DNA of 6,155 nucleotides from Acidobacteriota bacterium (GTDB taxonomy: Bacteria; Acidobacteriota; Vicinamibacteria; Vicinamibacterales; Fen-181). Under the pieces are notes generated by a model. That model saw only the letters and a list, made by a program, of their open reading frames with translations, searched no databases and was not told where the DNA came from. The translations under genes and the position numbers were made by a program. The DNA lies in contig JAJXZZ010000205.1 of NCBI GenBank assembly GCA_021779795.1, forward strand, positions 1 through 6,155, in the 5' to 3' direction. Below, piece after piece: positions 1-6,155 of this stretch. Within the stretch, counting starts at the first letter, position 1; each line of letters begins with the position of its first letter.

Positions 1-2726
1 GGGCCCAGCTCGAGCGACGCGGGGATCTGCCCGGCGGGGAAGGTGCGCCCGCGGCCGTCGAAGTTCCCGTCGGCGCGGTCGGCCGGGGTCGACATCCCGT
101 CGAGGTCGAAGGCGAGGTCGAGCGGCACGCTGGTCGCCGCGGCTACGCGCGCGGCCGCCGCCGCCGGCGTGATGGCGAACGTCCGCGGCTGATACGGCGT
201 CAGGTCGAACGTCAGCCGGCCGTCCACGACCCGCGCGTCACCGACGGGCTCTTCCGCCGCGTTGACTTCCCGCGCCTTCAGGATGCCCGACGGCAGCGCG
301 ATGCGCACGTCCGAGGCCGGCTTGCCGTACAGCTCCTGTACGCGCACCACGACTTCGTCCGAATCCTCGGCCTTCTTGACCGCGCGGACCGCGACCTGGC
401 CGGTCGTGTCGCTCACGTCGAGCAGCGAGAAGCTGCGGCCGAGGGCGCCCGCATGCCGGGACACGTCGAAGGCCGAGAGCGGCTGGTTCAGCCGCGCCGC
501 GGCCAGCGGCACGCGCCCGTCGCGCCAGTTCCCGGCGTGGCCGACGATCGCGTACGTGAAACGGTGGTGCCCGATGTCGTTGCTGCTCTGGTAGACGTAG
601 TGCTCGCTCGGCTGCGGCGTGTGGATGAGCGTCAGCCGCAACTCGTGGTCCGAGGGCTTGTCCCAGCCGTACTTCGAGTCGTTGACGACGGCGGCGCCGA
701 AGCGGCCGGTGGTGTCGGTGAGGTCGGCCCACTGCTGCGCCGGCACCTCGTAGAGGTCGGGGGTGTCGTTCGTTCGCTGGATCGTGCCGAGGCCGAGGTC
801 GTAGGTGGCGTCCGGGTTCGAGGCCGCCAGCGGGAACGACGCCTTGAGCAGCGTGCCCGGCGAGCGCCAGTCCACGCTCGTGTCGAACTCCACGCGGTCG
901 CCGCCCTCGGCGAGGCGGATGCGCTGCACGATCGTCGAGGGCCCGGCCTTGCGCGTCACCTCGATCGCCACCCGCGCCGGCCCGTTCTCGATCACGCGGA
1001 CCGAGGGCTTCCCGGCGTAGGCGCGCGGCCCCTTGGCCAGCGCCTCCCACACGATCTCCCACGCCGGCCAGCGGAACGAGGGATCGTCGAACAGCTCCAG
1101 GCGCGCCGGCGCCTTCAGCAGCTCCACGCCCGCCGGCTTGTCCCTGATCGACGACACGTCGCCGTTGGCGTCGATCGTGACGAGATAGCGCCCGTTCTCG
1201 AGCGAGGTGGGCGTCACCTTGAGAGACCCCGGGCCCTCCGGCTTCGCCGTCCGGACCACGTCGAACACCTTGAAGCCGATCGGGGGCACGTCGGCCACGA
1301 ACAGGATCGTGGCGCTGCCTTGCCGGCTCGAGAGGACCTGCGCGGGCACGTCGCGGCGGGTCTCGGCGTCGATGACCCGCACGCCGGTCGCGGGCGGGCC
1401 GGGCCACGCGACGGTGGCCTCGACCGGGTCGGCGCGGCGGGCGGCCAGCGCGTTGTAGACGACGAGCGACACGTGCCCGGAGAGCGAGCCGGACGTCGTC
1501 GCCGGCCGCGTGTCGAGGCCCGACGCGACCGCCGACACGCCGTCGATGAGCATCGACGCGAACTGGTTCGACGCGATCAGCTCGTCGTTCCACGAGAACT
1601 CGTAGGCCTGCGGGATGCTGGTGCCCGTGAGGTCGTCGTGGAACTGGTGCCACAGGAAGCGCGTCCACGCGTCCCGGAGCCGCTCGCGCGGGTAGGCGGG
1701 CCCGCCCACCCATTCCGCCGCGACCGACGCGCGCTCGGCCGCGTCGGCGAGCTGCTCGTTCCGGCGGTTGAAGGCCTTCATCGCCGCCTGCGACGTGTAG
1801 CAGCCGACGCCGTGCGTCTTGAGCAGCAGCTCGCCCTCGTACTTGGGCAGCGACGCGCGCTCGGCGGGCGTCAGGTCGCGCGCCAGCTGGTCGGCCGACG
1901 TGTTGCGGACCTCGACGGCGCCGGTCGCGTCGTGGATCGCCTGCTCGACCCACTCCACCGACTCGGCGTCCGGGGCGCCGCCCTGGTCGCCGACGCCGAA
2001 GTAGCGGAAGCCGATGCGCCGGCCGGACGAGAGCGTGACCAGGTCGGCGTTCCACTTGGGATCGTTGGCGATGTCGCTCCGGACCTCGGCGACGTAATCG
2101 CCGGGACGGAGCGCGGCCACCAGGCTGTGGCCGTCCACGCCGGTCCAGAGGCCGACGGCAAACGGCGCGGGCCGGGACGCGCCCCACGACAGCTTCTGCG
2201 TCGAGAAGGCCTGCAGCCCCGAGTGGGCGCCGATCGACGGCAGGGCGAAGCCGAACCCGAAGCAGTCGGGCAGGTAGATGTCGAGCGGCACGCGGCCGAA
2301 CTCCTGGCGGAAGAACCGCTTCCCGTAGAGCGCCTGACGGAAGAGCGCCTCGGGCGACGGCATGTTGGTGTCCACCGCGTTGATCCACGCCCCGGAGAGC
2401 CGCCACCGGCCGTCGGCCACGTACTTCTTCAGCTGCGCCCACGCCTCGGGGTGGTACTCCTTGAACCACATGTAGTGGATCGCCCCCTCGAAGTTGAACG
2501 TGTAGTCGGGGAAGCGATCGAAGAGGGCGAAGTTGTCGAAGAAGGTGGCCGGGATGAACTGCCGGATCGTGTCCTGCACGGTCCAGTTCCACTGCGTGTC
2601 GAGGTGGGAGTTCGACACGAGGTACAGCGTGGGCCGCTCCGCCCGGGGCGGCGGGGCGGTGCGCACCACGGACGAGCCCAGCCAGAGGGCGAGGAACGCC
2701 ACGACGAGGGTCCGGGTCAGTTTCAT
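1..2726 (-). CDS. Secreted GH38-family alpha-mannosidase, 3' end cut by the window edge
   Basis: This enzyme is predicted to hydrolyse alpha-mannosidic bonds outside the cytoplasm. The 908 visible codons begin with a Sec-type signal peptide (basic KLTR, then a hydrophobic stretch at about residues 7-21). The GH38 barrel follows, with the zinc-site motif HLD (H41, D43), LPDCFGFG carrying the expected nucleophile and zinc ligand D154, and YFGVGDQGG with D247 as candidate acid/base. A mid-domain helical region (KTHGVG around H305, then NRRNEQL) leads to FHDDLTGTS with zinc ligand H363 and D364. A long C-terminal beta-sandwich region fills roughly 390-830. From about 865 an extra segment (LDGMS, then DGNFDGRGRTFP) resembles galactose-binding-like beta-sandwich add-ons; it is cut by the window. 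All expected active-site residues are present, so I infer an active enzyme. The start at 2726 has GGAG 8 nt upstream and gives a compact signal peptide; an in-frame ATG at 2762 is an alternative. The gene lies 54 bases after the fusion gene and is probably co-transcribed with it. Linkage specificity cannot be read from the sequence. Confidence 0.93.
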   Translation of the reverse strand, partial: MKLTRTLVVAFLALWLGSSVVRTAPPPRAERPTLYLVSNSHLDTQWNWTVQDTIRQFIPATFFDNFALFDRFPDYTFNFEGAIHYMWFKEYHPEAWAQLKKYVADGRWRLSGAWINAVDTNMPSPEALFRQALYGKRFFRQEFGRVPLDIYLPDCFGFGFALPSIGAHSGLQAFSTQKLSWGASRPAPFAVGLWTGVDGHSLVAALRPGDYVAEVRSDIANDPKWNADLVTLSSGRRIGFRYFGVGDQGGAPDAESVEWVEQAIHDATGAVEVRNTSADQLARDLTPAERASLPKYEGELLLKTHGVGCYTSQAAMKAFNRRNEQLADAAERASVAAEWVGGPAYPRERLRDAWTRFLWHQFHDDLTGTSIPQAYEFSWNDELIASNQFASMLIDGVSAVASGLDTRPATTSGSLSGHVSLVVYNALAARRADPVEATVAWPGPPATGVRVIDAETRRDVPAQVLSSRQGSATILFVADVPPIGFKVFDVVRTAKPEGPGSLKVTPTSLENGRYLVTIDANGDVSSIRDKPAGVELLKAPARLELFDDPSFRWPAWEIVWEALAKGPRAYAGKPSVRVIENGPARVAIEVTRKAGPSTIVQRIRLAEGGDRVEFDTSVDWRSPGTLLKASFPLAASNPDATYDLGLGTIQRTNDTPDLYEVPAQQWADLTDTTGRFGAAVVNDSKYGWDKPSDHELRLTLIHTPQPSEHYVYQSSNDIGHHRFTYAIVGHAGNWRDGRVPLAAARLNQPLSAFDVSRHAGALGRSFSLLDVSDTTGQVAVRAVKKAEDSDEVVVRVQELYGKPASDVRIALPSGILKAREVNAAEEPVGDARVVDGRLTFDLTPYQPRTFAITPAAAAARVAAATSVPLDLAFDLDGMSTPADRADGNFDGRGRTFPAGQIPASLELG

Positions 2727-2734
2727 GAACGTCG

Positions 2735-2738
2735 CTCC
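2735..2738 (-). promoter_or_regulatory. Ribosome binding site for the mannosidase start at 2726
   Basis: On the minus strand GGAG sits 8 nt before the ATG at 2724-2726, a standard Shine-Dalgarno distance. It supports the start that puts KLTR and the hydrophobic signal core right at the N-terminus. Confidence 0.6.
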
Positions 2739-2759
2739 AGGGGGCACCGGCTCACGAGT

Positions 2760-2774
2760 CATCGTCAGGGCTCC
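2760..2774 (-). promoter_or_regulatory. Alternative upstream start (ATG 2760-2762) with its own GGAG (2771-2774)
   Basis: An ATG twelve codons upstream of the chosen mannosidase start is in the same frame with no stop between. It has a GGAG exactly 8 nt upstream, matching the downstream site. Using it would prepend MTREPVPPGATF to the signal peptide, giving a longer n-region with mixed charge. The GG of this GGAG lies in the 3' arm of the hairpin around the preceding stop codon, so the site may be partly masked in mRNA. I treat it as the less likely start. Confidence 0.35.
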
Positions 2775-2791
2775 GCGCGCTCAGCGCGCGG
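2773..2791 (-). other. Perfect GC stem-loop with the fusion-gene stop codon as its loop
   Basis: The arms CCGCGCGC and GCGCGCGG (8 bp, all G/C) flank a 3-nt loop that is exactly the TGA stop of the upstream gene. The 5' arm encodes the last residues of that gene (part of Pro, then Ala-Arg). On the minus strand the 3' arm is followed by AGCCCTGACG, with no T-run, so it is not a standard intrinsic terminator. Possible roles are partial attenuation, 3'-end protection, or control of translation of the mannosidase gene. Chance is also plausible in such GC-rich DNA. Confidence 0.5.
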
Positions 2792-5192
2792 GCGGGTTCT
2801 CGATCGTTTCCCAGAGGGCGGCCAGCGTCGCGGGCGACCCGGTGAACAGCCCGTCGGGCCGCCGCCGGTAGGCGAGCATGTGCTCGTAGATCGGGCCGCT
2901 CATCCGCAGGTTGAAGCCGAGGCCGGCGAGGTACTGCAGCCGCAGGTTGCGGTCGCGGTTGATGGCCGCGCCCTCCAGCCACCCCTTCAGGTCCGAGGCC
3001 CGCCCGGCATAGGACGCGAGCAGATCGACGGCCGACGGGAAGCCGATCTCCCGGAGCGAGGCCGCGACGGTTCGGTACTCGGGGCGGTCCAGCCGCGCCT
3101 GCCAGCGATCGACGTCGATGCGCGTCGGCTCGACCTGGCCGAGCAGCACCAGGTCGTAGCCGGCGTTCTCCACCGTGTTGGCGAAGATGACACCGTTCGG
3201 GAAGACGTCGAAGAACGTGGCGATCTCGCTCGTCACCGCCGCCTCGTTGCTCTGGTACAGCTGCACGAAGATCGTCACCGCGCCGCCCGGGTTCAGGTGC
3301 CGCCGGGCCAGCTCGAAGAACTCCTTCGTGTAGAGCATGGCCGCCCCCTTGACCCACGGGTCGAGCGGGTCGGACGTCACCGCGTCGAACGTCTCGCGCG
3401 TCGTCACCAGGAAGTGCCGGGCGTCGTCCAGGCGCACGCGCACCTTCGGGTTGCGGATGACGTCGTGATTGTACCGGCTGAAGTACCTGGAGACGGTCCG
3501 GACGACCAGCGGCTCGATCTCCGCGATCGTGACCCGCTGGACCTTCGGGTCCACCGAGACGGCGCCCGCCGTCACGCCGGCGCCGCAGCCGATCACGAGC
3601 ACCGACGTCGGGCGCTCGGGGACGAGCGTCGTGAGGTGCCCGAGCATGCGCTGCAGCCGCATGTCCTCCGGGTCGCTCGAGGCCTGCACCTTGCCGGCGT
3701 TGTGGTAGCTCAGGATCCCGTTGGACAGCCGCGTGACGGCCACCGACGAGCTCAGGCCTTCACCCACGTAGAGCACCTCGCCCGGGTCGCCCTGGACGCC
3801 CGCAAAGCGGCCGTAGGCGACCAGCTCGCCGGGGACCGTCGGCACCGCGCGCGTCATCAGCGCGCCGCAGAGCGTCATGATGACGACGACCGTCGCGGCG
3901 AACCGCCCCCAGGCGGCCCTGGTCGGCGCGCCGGCTTCGACCGGCTCGAGCACCACGAGCGCGGACATGCCGCTCAGCAGGATCAGCAGTTGTTGCGTGT
4001 GCTGGCTGCCGATCGCCGCGACGAGCACGAGGCTCGTCCCCAGCGAGCCGACGATGGCGCCCACGGTGTTGGCGGCATAGACGCGTCCCACGAGCCGCGC
4101 CGGGTCGCCGCCCTCGGTGACCAGCGCCGCGAGCGCCAGCGGGAAGCTCGCGCCCCACAGCAGCGTCGCCGGCAGGACGGCCCACAGGCTCCGGACGAAG
4201 TCGACCTGGAAGTTGATCCAGGGGCTCCCGGCGCGCGACGGGTCGATCGGCCAGAAGGGCAGCGAGGCCGACAGCGTGTAGGCGCCCCAGGCGATGCCGC
4301 CGGCGAGCAGCGCCTGGCACCACCCGAGCGCGAGCCGCGCGCGCCGCGCGTCACGGGCGAGCGACGAGGCCGCGGCGCTGCCGAGGCCGATCCCCGCCAG
4401 GAAGGCCGCGAGGATCAGCGAGAAGGCGTACGTCGTGCCGCCGATCAGCAGCGACAGTTGGCGCGTCCAGACCACCTCGGCCGCGAGCCCGGTCAGCCCC
4501 GACAGCGCCGTCGCCACGTAGATGGCCTGCGCCCCGGGCATCGGGCGGGCCGGCGCGGCCCCCCGCGGCGCCTCGTCGCGCGGCGCGATCGCGGCCACCC
4601 CGAGCGACACCAGCGCGACGACGGCGTTCAGGCCGACCGCCGCGTAGGTGGCCGTGCGCACGTCGTAGACCCGCAGCAGGTAGAAGCCCGCCACCAGGCT
4701 GCCGATGACCGCGCCGGCCGTGTTGCCGGCGTAGAACAGGCCGAGCCACGACAGGCCCTTCGGCGTGGATTCCACCCATCGCGAGAGCGCCGGCAGCGTG
4801 GCGCCCATCAGCAGCGTCGGCGGGAGCAGGCAGAGGCCCGCCGCCGCGGCCCGCATCAGCAGTCCCGCCACGCCGGGCGCCGCCCAGGCCGTGTAGACGC
4901 CGGCGACGAGCGGCACCGCGGCCAGGGCCAGCAGCGCGATGGCGCCGATGCCGGCCTCGACGAGCGCGTAGACCCGCAGCGGGTGGCGCGTCGCGGGCAC
5001 GAGGCGCGGGAACAGCAGGCTGCCCAGGCACAGCCCGCCCATGAACGTGCCGAGCAGCACGCCGAGCGACACCGCCGACACGCCGATGACCAGTTGGAGC
5101 AGCTGGAACCAGACGACCTCGTAGACGAGCGCGGCGGCGCCGCTGCCGACGAAGAGCACGAGCAGCACCGGCAGGAAACGGCGGCGGTTCAT
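2781..5192 (-). CDS. Fused MFS-like membrane protein / spermidine-synthase-like domain protein
   Basis: This 803-residue protein is complete. Residues 1 to about 450 form around 13 hydrophobic segments in two related halves: YEVVW at 24-28 recurs as AEVVW at 238-242, each followed by a second glycine-rich segment ending in GLCLGS or GIGLGS, which suggests internal duplication. The C-terminal part has a Rossmann-like nucleotide-binding domain of the spermidine synthase/methyltransferase fold: VIGCGAG (533-539), AEIEP (557-561, with an acidic residue expected to bind the ribose), LDDARHFL (588-595), then SDPLDPW (607-613) and LYTKEFFE. True aminopropyltransferases usually read DSSDP there; here the first Asp position is V605, so polyamine synthesis is doubtful. 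About 130 further residues end in NPPAR. The family is widespread in bacteria as membrane-anchored spermidine-synthase-like proteins of uncertain reaction. The ATG at 5190-5192 has a GAGG 8 nt upstream and opens directly into the first membrane segment. A candidate promoter lies just upstream, and the mannosidase gene follows after 54 bases. Confidence 0.93.
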   Translation of the reverse strand: MNRRRFLPVLLVLFVGSGAAALVYEVVWFQLLQLVIGVSAVSLGVLLGTFMGGLCLGSLLFPRLVPATRHPLRVYALVEAGIGAIALLALAAVPLVAGVYTAWAAPGVAGLLMRAAAAGLCLLPPTLLMGATLPALSRWVESTPKGLSWLGLFYAGNTAGAVIGSLVAGFYLLRVYDVRTATYAAVGLNAVVALVSLGVAAIAPRDEAPRGAAPARPMPGAQAIYVATALSGLTGLAAEVVWTRQLSLLIGGTTYAFSLILAAFLAGIGLGSAAASSLARDARRARLALGWCQALLAGGIAWGAYTLSASLPFWPIDPSRAGSPWINFQVDFVRSLWAVLPATLLWGASFPLALAALVTEGGDPARLVGRVYAANTVGAIVGSLGTSLVLVAAIGSQHTQQLLILLSGMSALVVLEPVEAGAPTRAAWGRFAATVVVIMTLCGALMTRAVPTVPGELVAYGRFAGVQGDPGEVLYVGEGLSSSVAVTRLSNGILSYHNAGKVQASSDPEDMRLQRMLGHLTTLVPERPTSVLVIGCGAGVTAGAVSVDPKVQRVTIAEIEPLVVRTVSRYFSRYNHDVIRNPKVRVRLDDARHFLVTTRETFDAVTSDPLDPWVKGAAMLYTKEFFELARRHLNPGGAVTIFVQLYQSNEAAVTSEIATFFDVFPNGVIFANTVENAGYDLVLLGQVEPTRIDVDRWQARLDRPEYRTVAASLREIGFPSAVDLLASYAGRASDLKGWLEGAAINRDRNLRLQYLAGLGFNLRMSGPIYEHMLAYRRRPDGLFTGSPATLAALWETIENPPAR

Positions 5193-5199
5193 CGGGACA

Positions 5200-5204
5200 C
5201 CCTC
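5200..5204 (-). promoter_or_regulatory. Ribosome binding site of the fusion gene
   Basis: The minus strand reads GAGGG seven nt before the ATG at 5190-5192, a good Shine-Dalgarno match. It supports the chosen start, which begins with MNRRRF and runs straight into the first membrane segment. Confidence 0.6.
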
Positions 5205-5246
5205 ACGGCCGACGCGGCGCGCGTTGGCAGGCTCACGGTCGGGCGG

Positions 5247-5252
5247 ATTATA
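5247..5252 (-). promoter_or_regulatory. Candidate -10 box (TATAAT) upstream of the fusion gene
   Basis: The 126-base gap between the URO-D gene and the fusion gene contains a perfect TATAAT on the minus strand, conspicuous because the surroundings are almost all G and C. A start of transcription near 5240 would leave a leader of roughly 45-50 nt before the ATG. The position 17 nt further upstream reads GCGCGC, so there is no sigma70-like -35 box, and no TGN extended -10. I saw no terminator with a T-run in this gap, so read-through from the URO-D gene is also possible. Confidence 0.4.
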
Positions 5253-5318
5253 GCCGCAATGCCGCGAAGGCGCGCGGAAGGCCCGAGGCGCGGCGCGGAA
5301 TGGCCGGGCCGGCGGCGA

Positions 5319-6155
5319 TCAGCCGGAGGCGCCGCAGGCCTGCCAGGCCCTGAAGACCTCGATGACGTTCTCGGGCCGCGCCCCCGGCCCGAACTCGCAC
5401 TGCGCGATGACGCCGCCGCGGGCAGAGAGGTGATCGCAGGCCTCTCTCACCGCGTGCCGCACGTCGTCGGCCGAACCGTGCGCGAGGACGGCGTGCCGGT
5501 CGATCTCACCCCAGAACGTGAGGCGCCCCCGGAAGCGGCCGAGGGCGGGCGCGCCCATGCGGGCCACCTGGCAGTTCAGCGCCTGCACGCCGATCTCGAC
5601 GAGGTCGGGGACGATGTCGAGGATCCACCCGTCCGAGTGCATGAAGACGAACTTGCCCGCCTGCCGCGCGGTCGCGCACAGCTCCCGATACAGCGGCTTG
5701 AAGGCCTGCCGCCACGTGTCGGGCGAGACGAGCAGGCGATCCTCGCCGCCCCAGTCGTCCGCGATGACGATGGCATCCACGTCCGTGGCCGCCCACGCGG
5801 CGACCTCCGCCCGGGCGTGCCGCCGCAGGAGGTCGAGGAGCACGCCCAGCCCGGGCGGCCGCTCGAGGAGGTCGGCGAGCGCCCCCTCCATCGCCCGCAG
5901 CAGGCACAGCCGCTCGAAGAGGCGCACCGGCGCCCCGGCCAGGACGAAGCGGTCCGTCGAGGCGCAGAACCGGTCGATCGCGTCGCGGTCGAGATCGAGG
6001 AGGCCCGCAGGGGGATGGAACGACTCGACGTCGCTCCATCGCCGGATGGGCGGCTCCAGGGCGCGGCCGAGCAGCCCGTCGTACGGGTTGTCGAATCGGC
6101 AGCCCCACGCGTCCACGTAGAGGCCCTTTCGGTAGGGATGGCCGACGATGGGGAG
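5319..6155 (-). CDS. URO-D family (uroporphyrinogen decarboxylase fold) protein, 5' end cut by the window edge
   Basis: The last 278 residues are visible, and the frame stays open to the window edge, so the N-terminus is missing. Numbering from the edge, the fragment opens with YVDAWGCRFDNPYDGLLG, typical of the URO-D/cobamide methyltransferase superfamily TIM barrel. It continues with DDWGGED (133-139), SPDTWRQAFKPLY, FMHSDG (H173, D175), LTFWGEIDRH and QCEFGPGARPENV (C253). Methylcobamide:CoM methyltransferases of this fold bind zinc through an HxC motif plus a later Cys; here the pair is H-S-D and the later Cys is kept. The HSDG variant is common in a large unassigned branch, so I do not call it HemE or MtaA. 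The fragment has no visible signal peptide or membrane segment and is probably cytoplasmic. The GTG at 6114-6116 is not the start, because family-like sequence (GHPYRKGLYV) continues upstream. The fusion gene follows after 126 bases on the same strand. Confidence 0.88.
   Translation of the reverse strand, partial: LPIVGHPYRKGLYVDAWGCRFDNPYDGLLGRALEPPIRRWSDVESFHPPAGLLDLDRDAIDRFCASTDRFVLAGAPVRLFERLCLLRAMEGALADLLERPPGLGVLLDLLRRHARAEVAAWAATDVDAIVIADDWGGEDRLLVSPDTWRQAFKPLYRELCATARQAGKFVFMHSDGWILDIVPDLVEIGVQALNCQVARMGAPALGRFRGRLTFWGEIDRHAVLAHGSADDVRHAVREACDHLSARGGVIAQCEFGPGARPENVIEVFRAWQACGASG

Noticed and set aside
238..2592. Minus-strand open frame of 784 codons inside the mannosidase gene
   Set aside because: Its translation is dominated by Arg, Ala, Gly and Pro with no family motif. 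It is an out-of-frame reading of the mannosidase, whose own frame carries all GH38 active-site motifs. Long shadows are expected at this GC content.
2752..3357. Minus-strand open frame of 201 codons across the end of the fusion gene
   Set aside because: It is a low-complexity Arg/Ala/Gly-rich shadow. The overlapping fusion frame has recognisable domains and a ribosome binding site.
3877..4080. Small plus-strand open frames opposite the membrane module
   Set aside because: They show no ribosome binding site or recognisable motif; they are antisense shadows of a well-supported gene.
5281..5309. Possible hairpin GCCCG / CGGGC after the URO-D gene
   Set aside because: The stem is only 5 bp with a 19-nt loop and no T-run, which is expected by chance in this base composition.
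6114..6116. GTG as start of the URO-D gene
   Set aside because: The frame remains open upstream to the window edge with family-like sequence, and a start here would delete the N-terminal part of the barrel. The true start is outside the window.
5518..6120. Plus-strand open frame of 200 codons opposite the URO-D gene
   Set aside because: Its translation is Ser/Arg-rich without motifs, and it lies fully antisense to a frame with clear URO-D motifs.

Overview
This 6155-base window is very GC-rich. It reads entirely from the minus strand as three consecutive, closely spaced genes, two of them cut by the window edges. In transcription order (right to left) they are: the 3' part of a uroporphyrinogen-decarboxylase-fold (URO-D family) protein (6155 to 5319), a complete 803-residue membrane protein fusing an MFS-like module to a spermidine-synthase-like domain (5192 to 2781), and the 5' part of a secreted GH38 alpha-mannosidase (2726 to beyond base 1). 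I see no RNA gene, mobile element, CRISPR array or plus-strand gene. No gene-free stretch exceeds 300 bases; the two gaps are 126 and 54 bases.

The organism cannot be fixed from sequence alone. Strong G/C bias at third codon positions, the MFS/spermidine-synthase fusion, a HLDTQWNW-type GH38 enzyme and a URO-D protein with an HSDG motif together fit a free-living, glycan-degrading bacterium. Acidobacteriota (Vicinamibacteria-like) is my first guess, with Planctomycetota or a related lineage as alternatives. This is inference.

Regulation: a perfect TATAAT box lies in the 126-base gap before the fusion gene, with no recognisable -35 box, so the fusion gene and the mannosidase may share a promoter there. 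The 54-base gap before the mannosidase gene begins with a perfect 8-bp all-G/C hairpin whose 3-nt loop is exactly the stop codon of the fusion gene. Beyond it are two in-frame ATG codons, each 8 nt downstream of a GGAG motif. The first GGAG overlaps the hairpin's 3' arm.

How the genes might work together: the mannosidase would cleave alpha-mannosides outside the cytoplasm. The URO-D protein is a cytoplasmic TIM-barrel protein of a subfamily without an assigned reaction. The fusion protein lacks one of the two acidic residues of the aminopropyltransferase loop, so true spermidine synthesis is doubtful. Same strand and short gaps suggest co-transcription, but the sequence does not establish a shared pathway. 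I found no clear previously undescribed system; the most unusual local structure is the stop-codon-loop hairpin and dual-start arrangement at 2724-2791.
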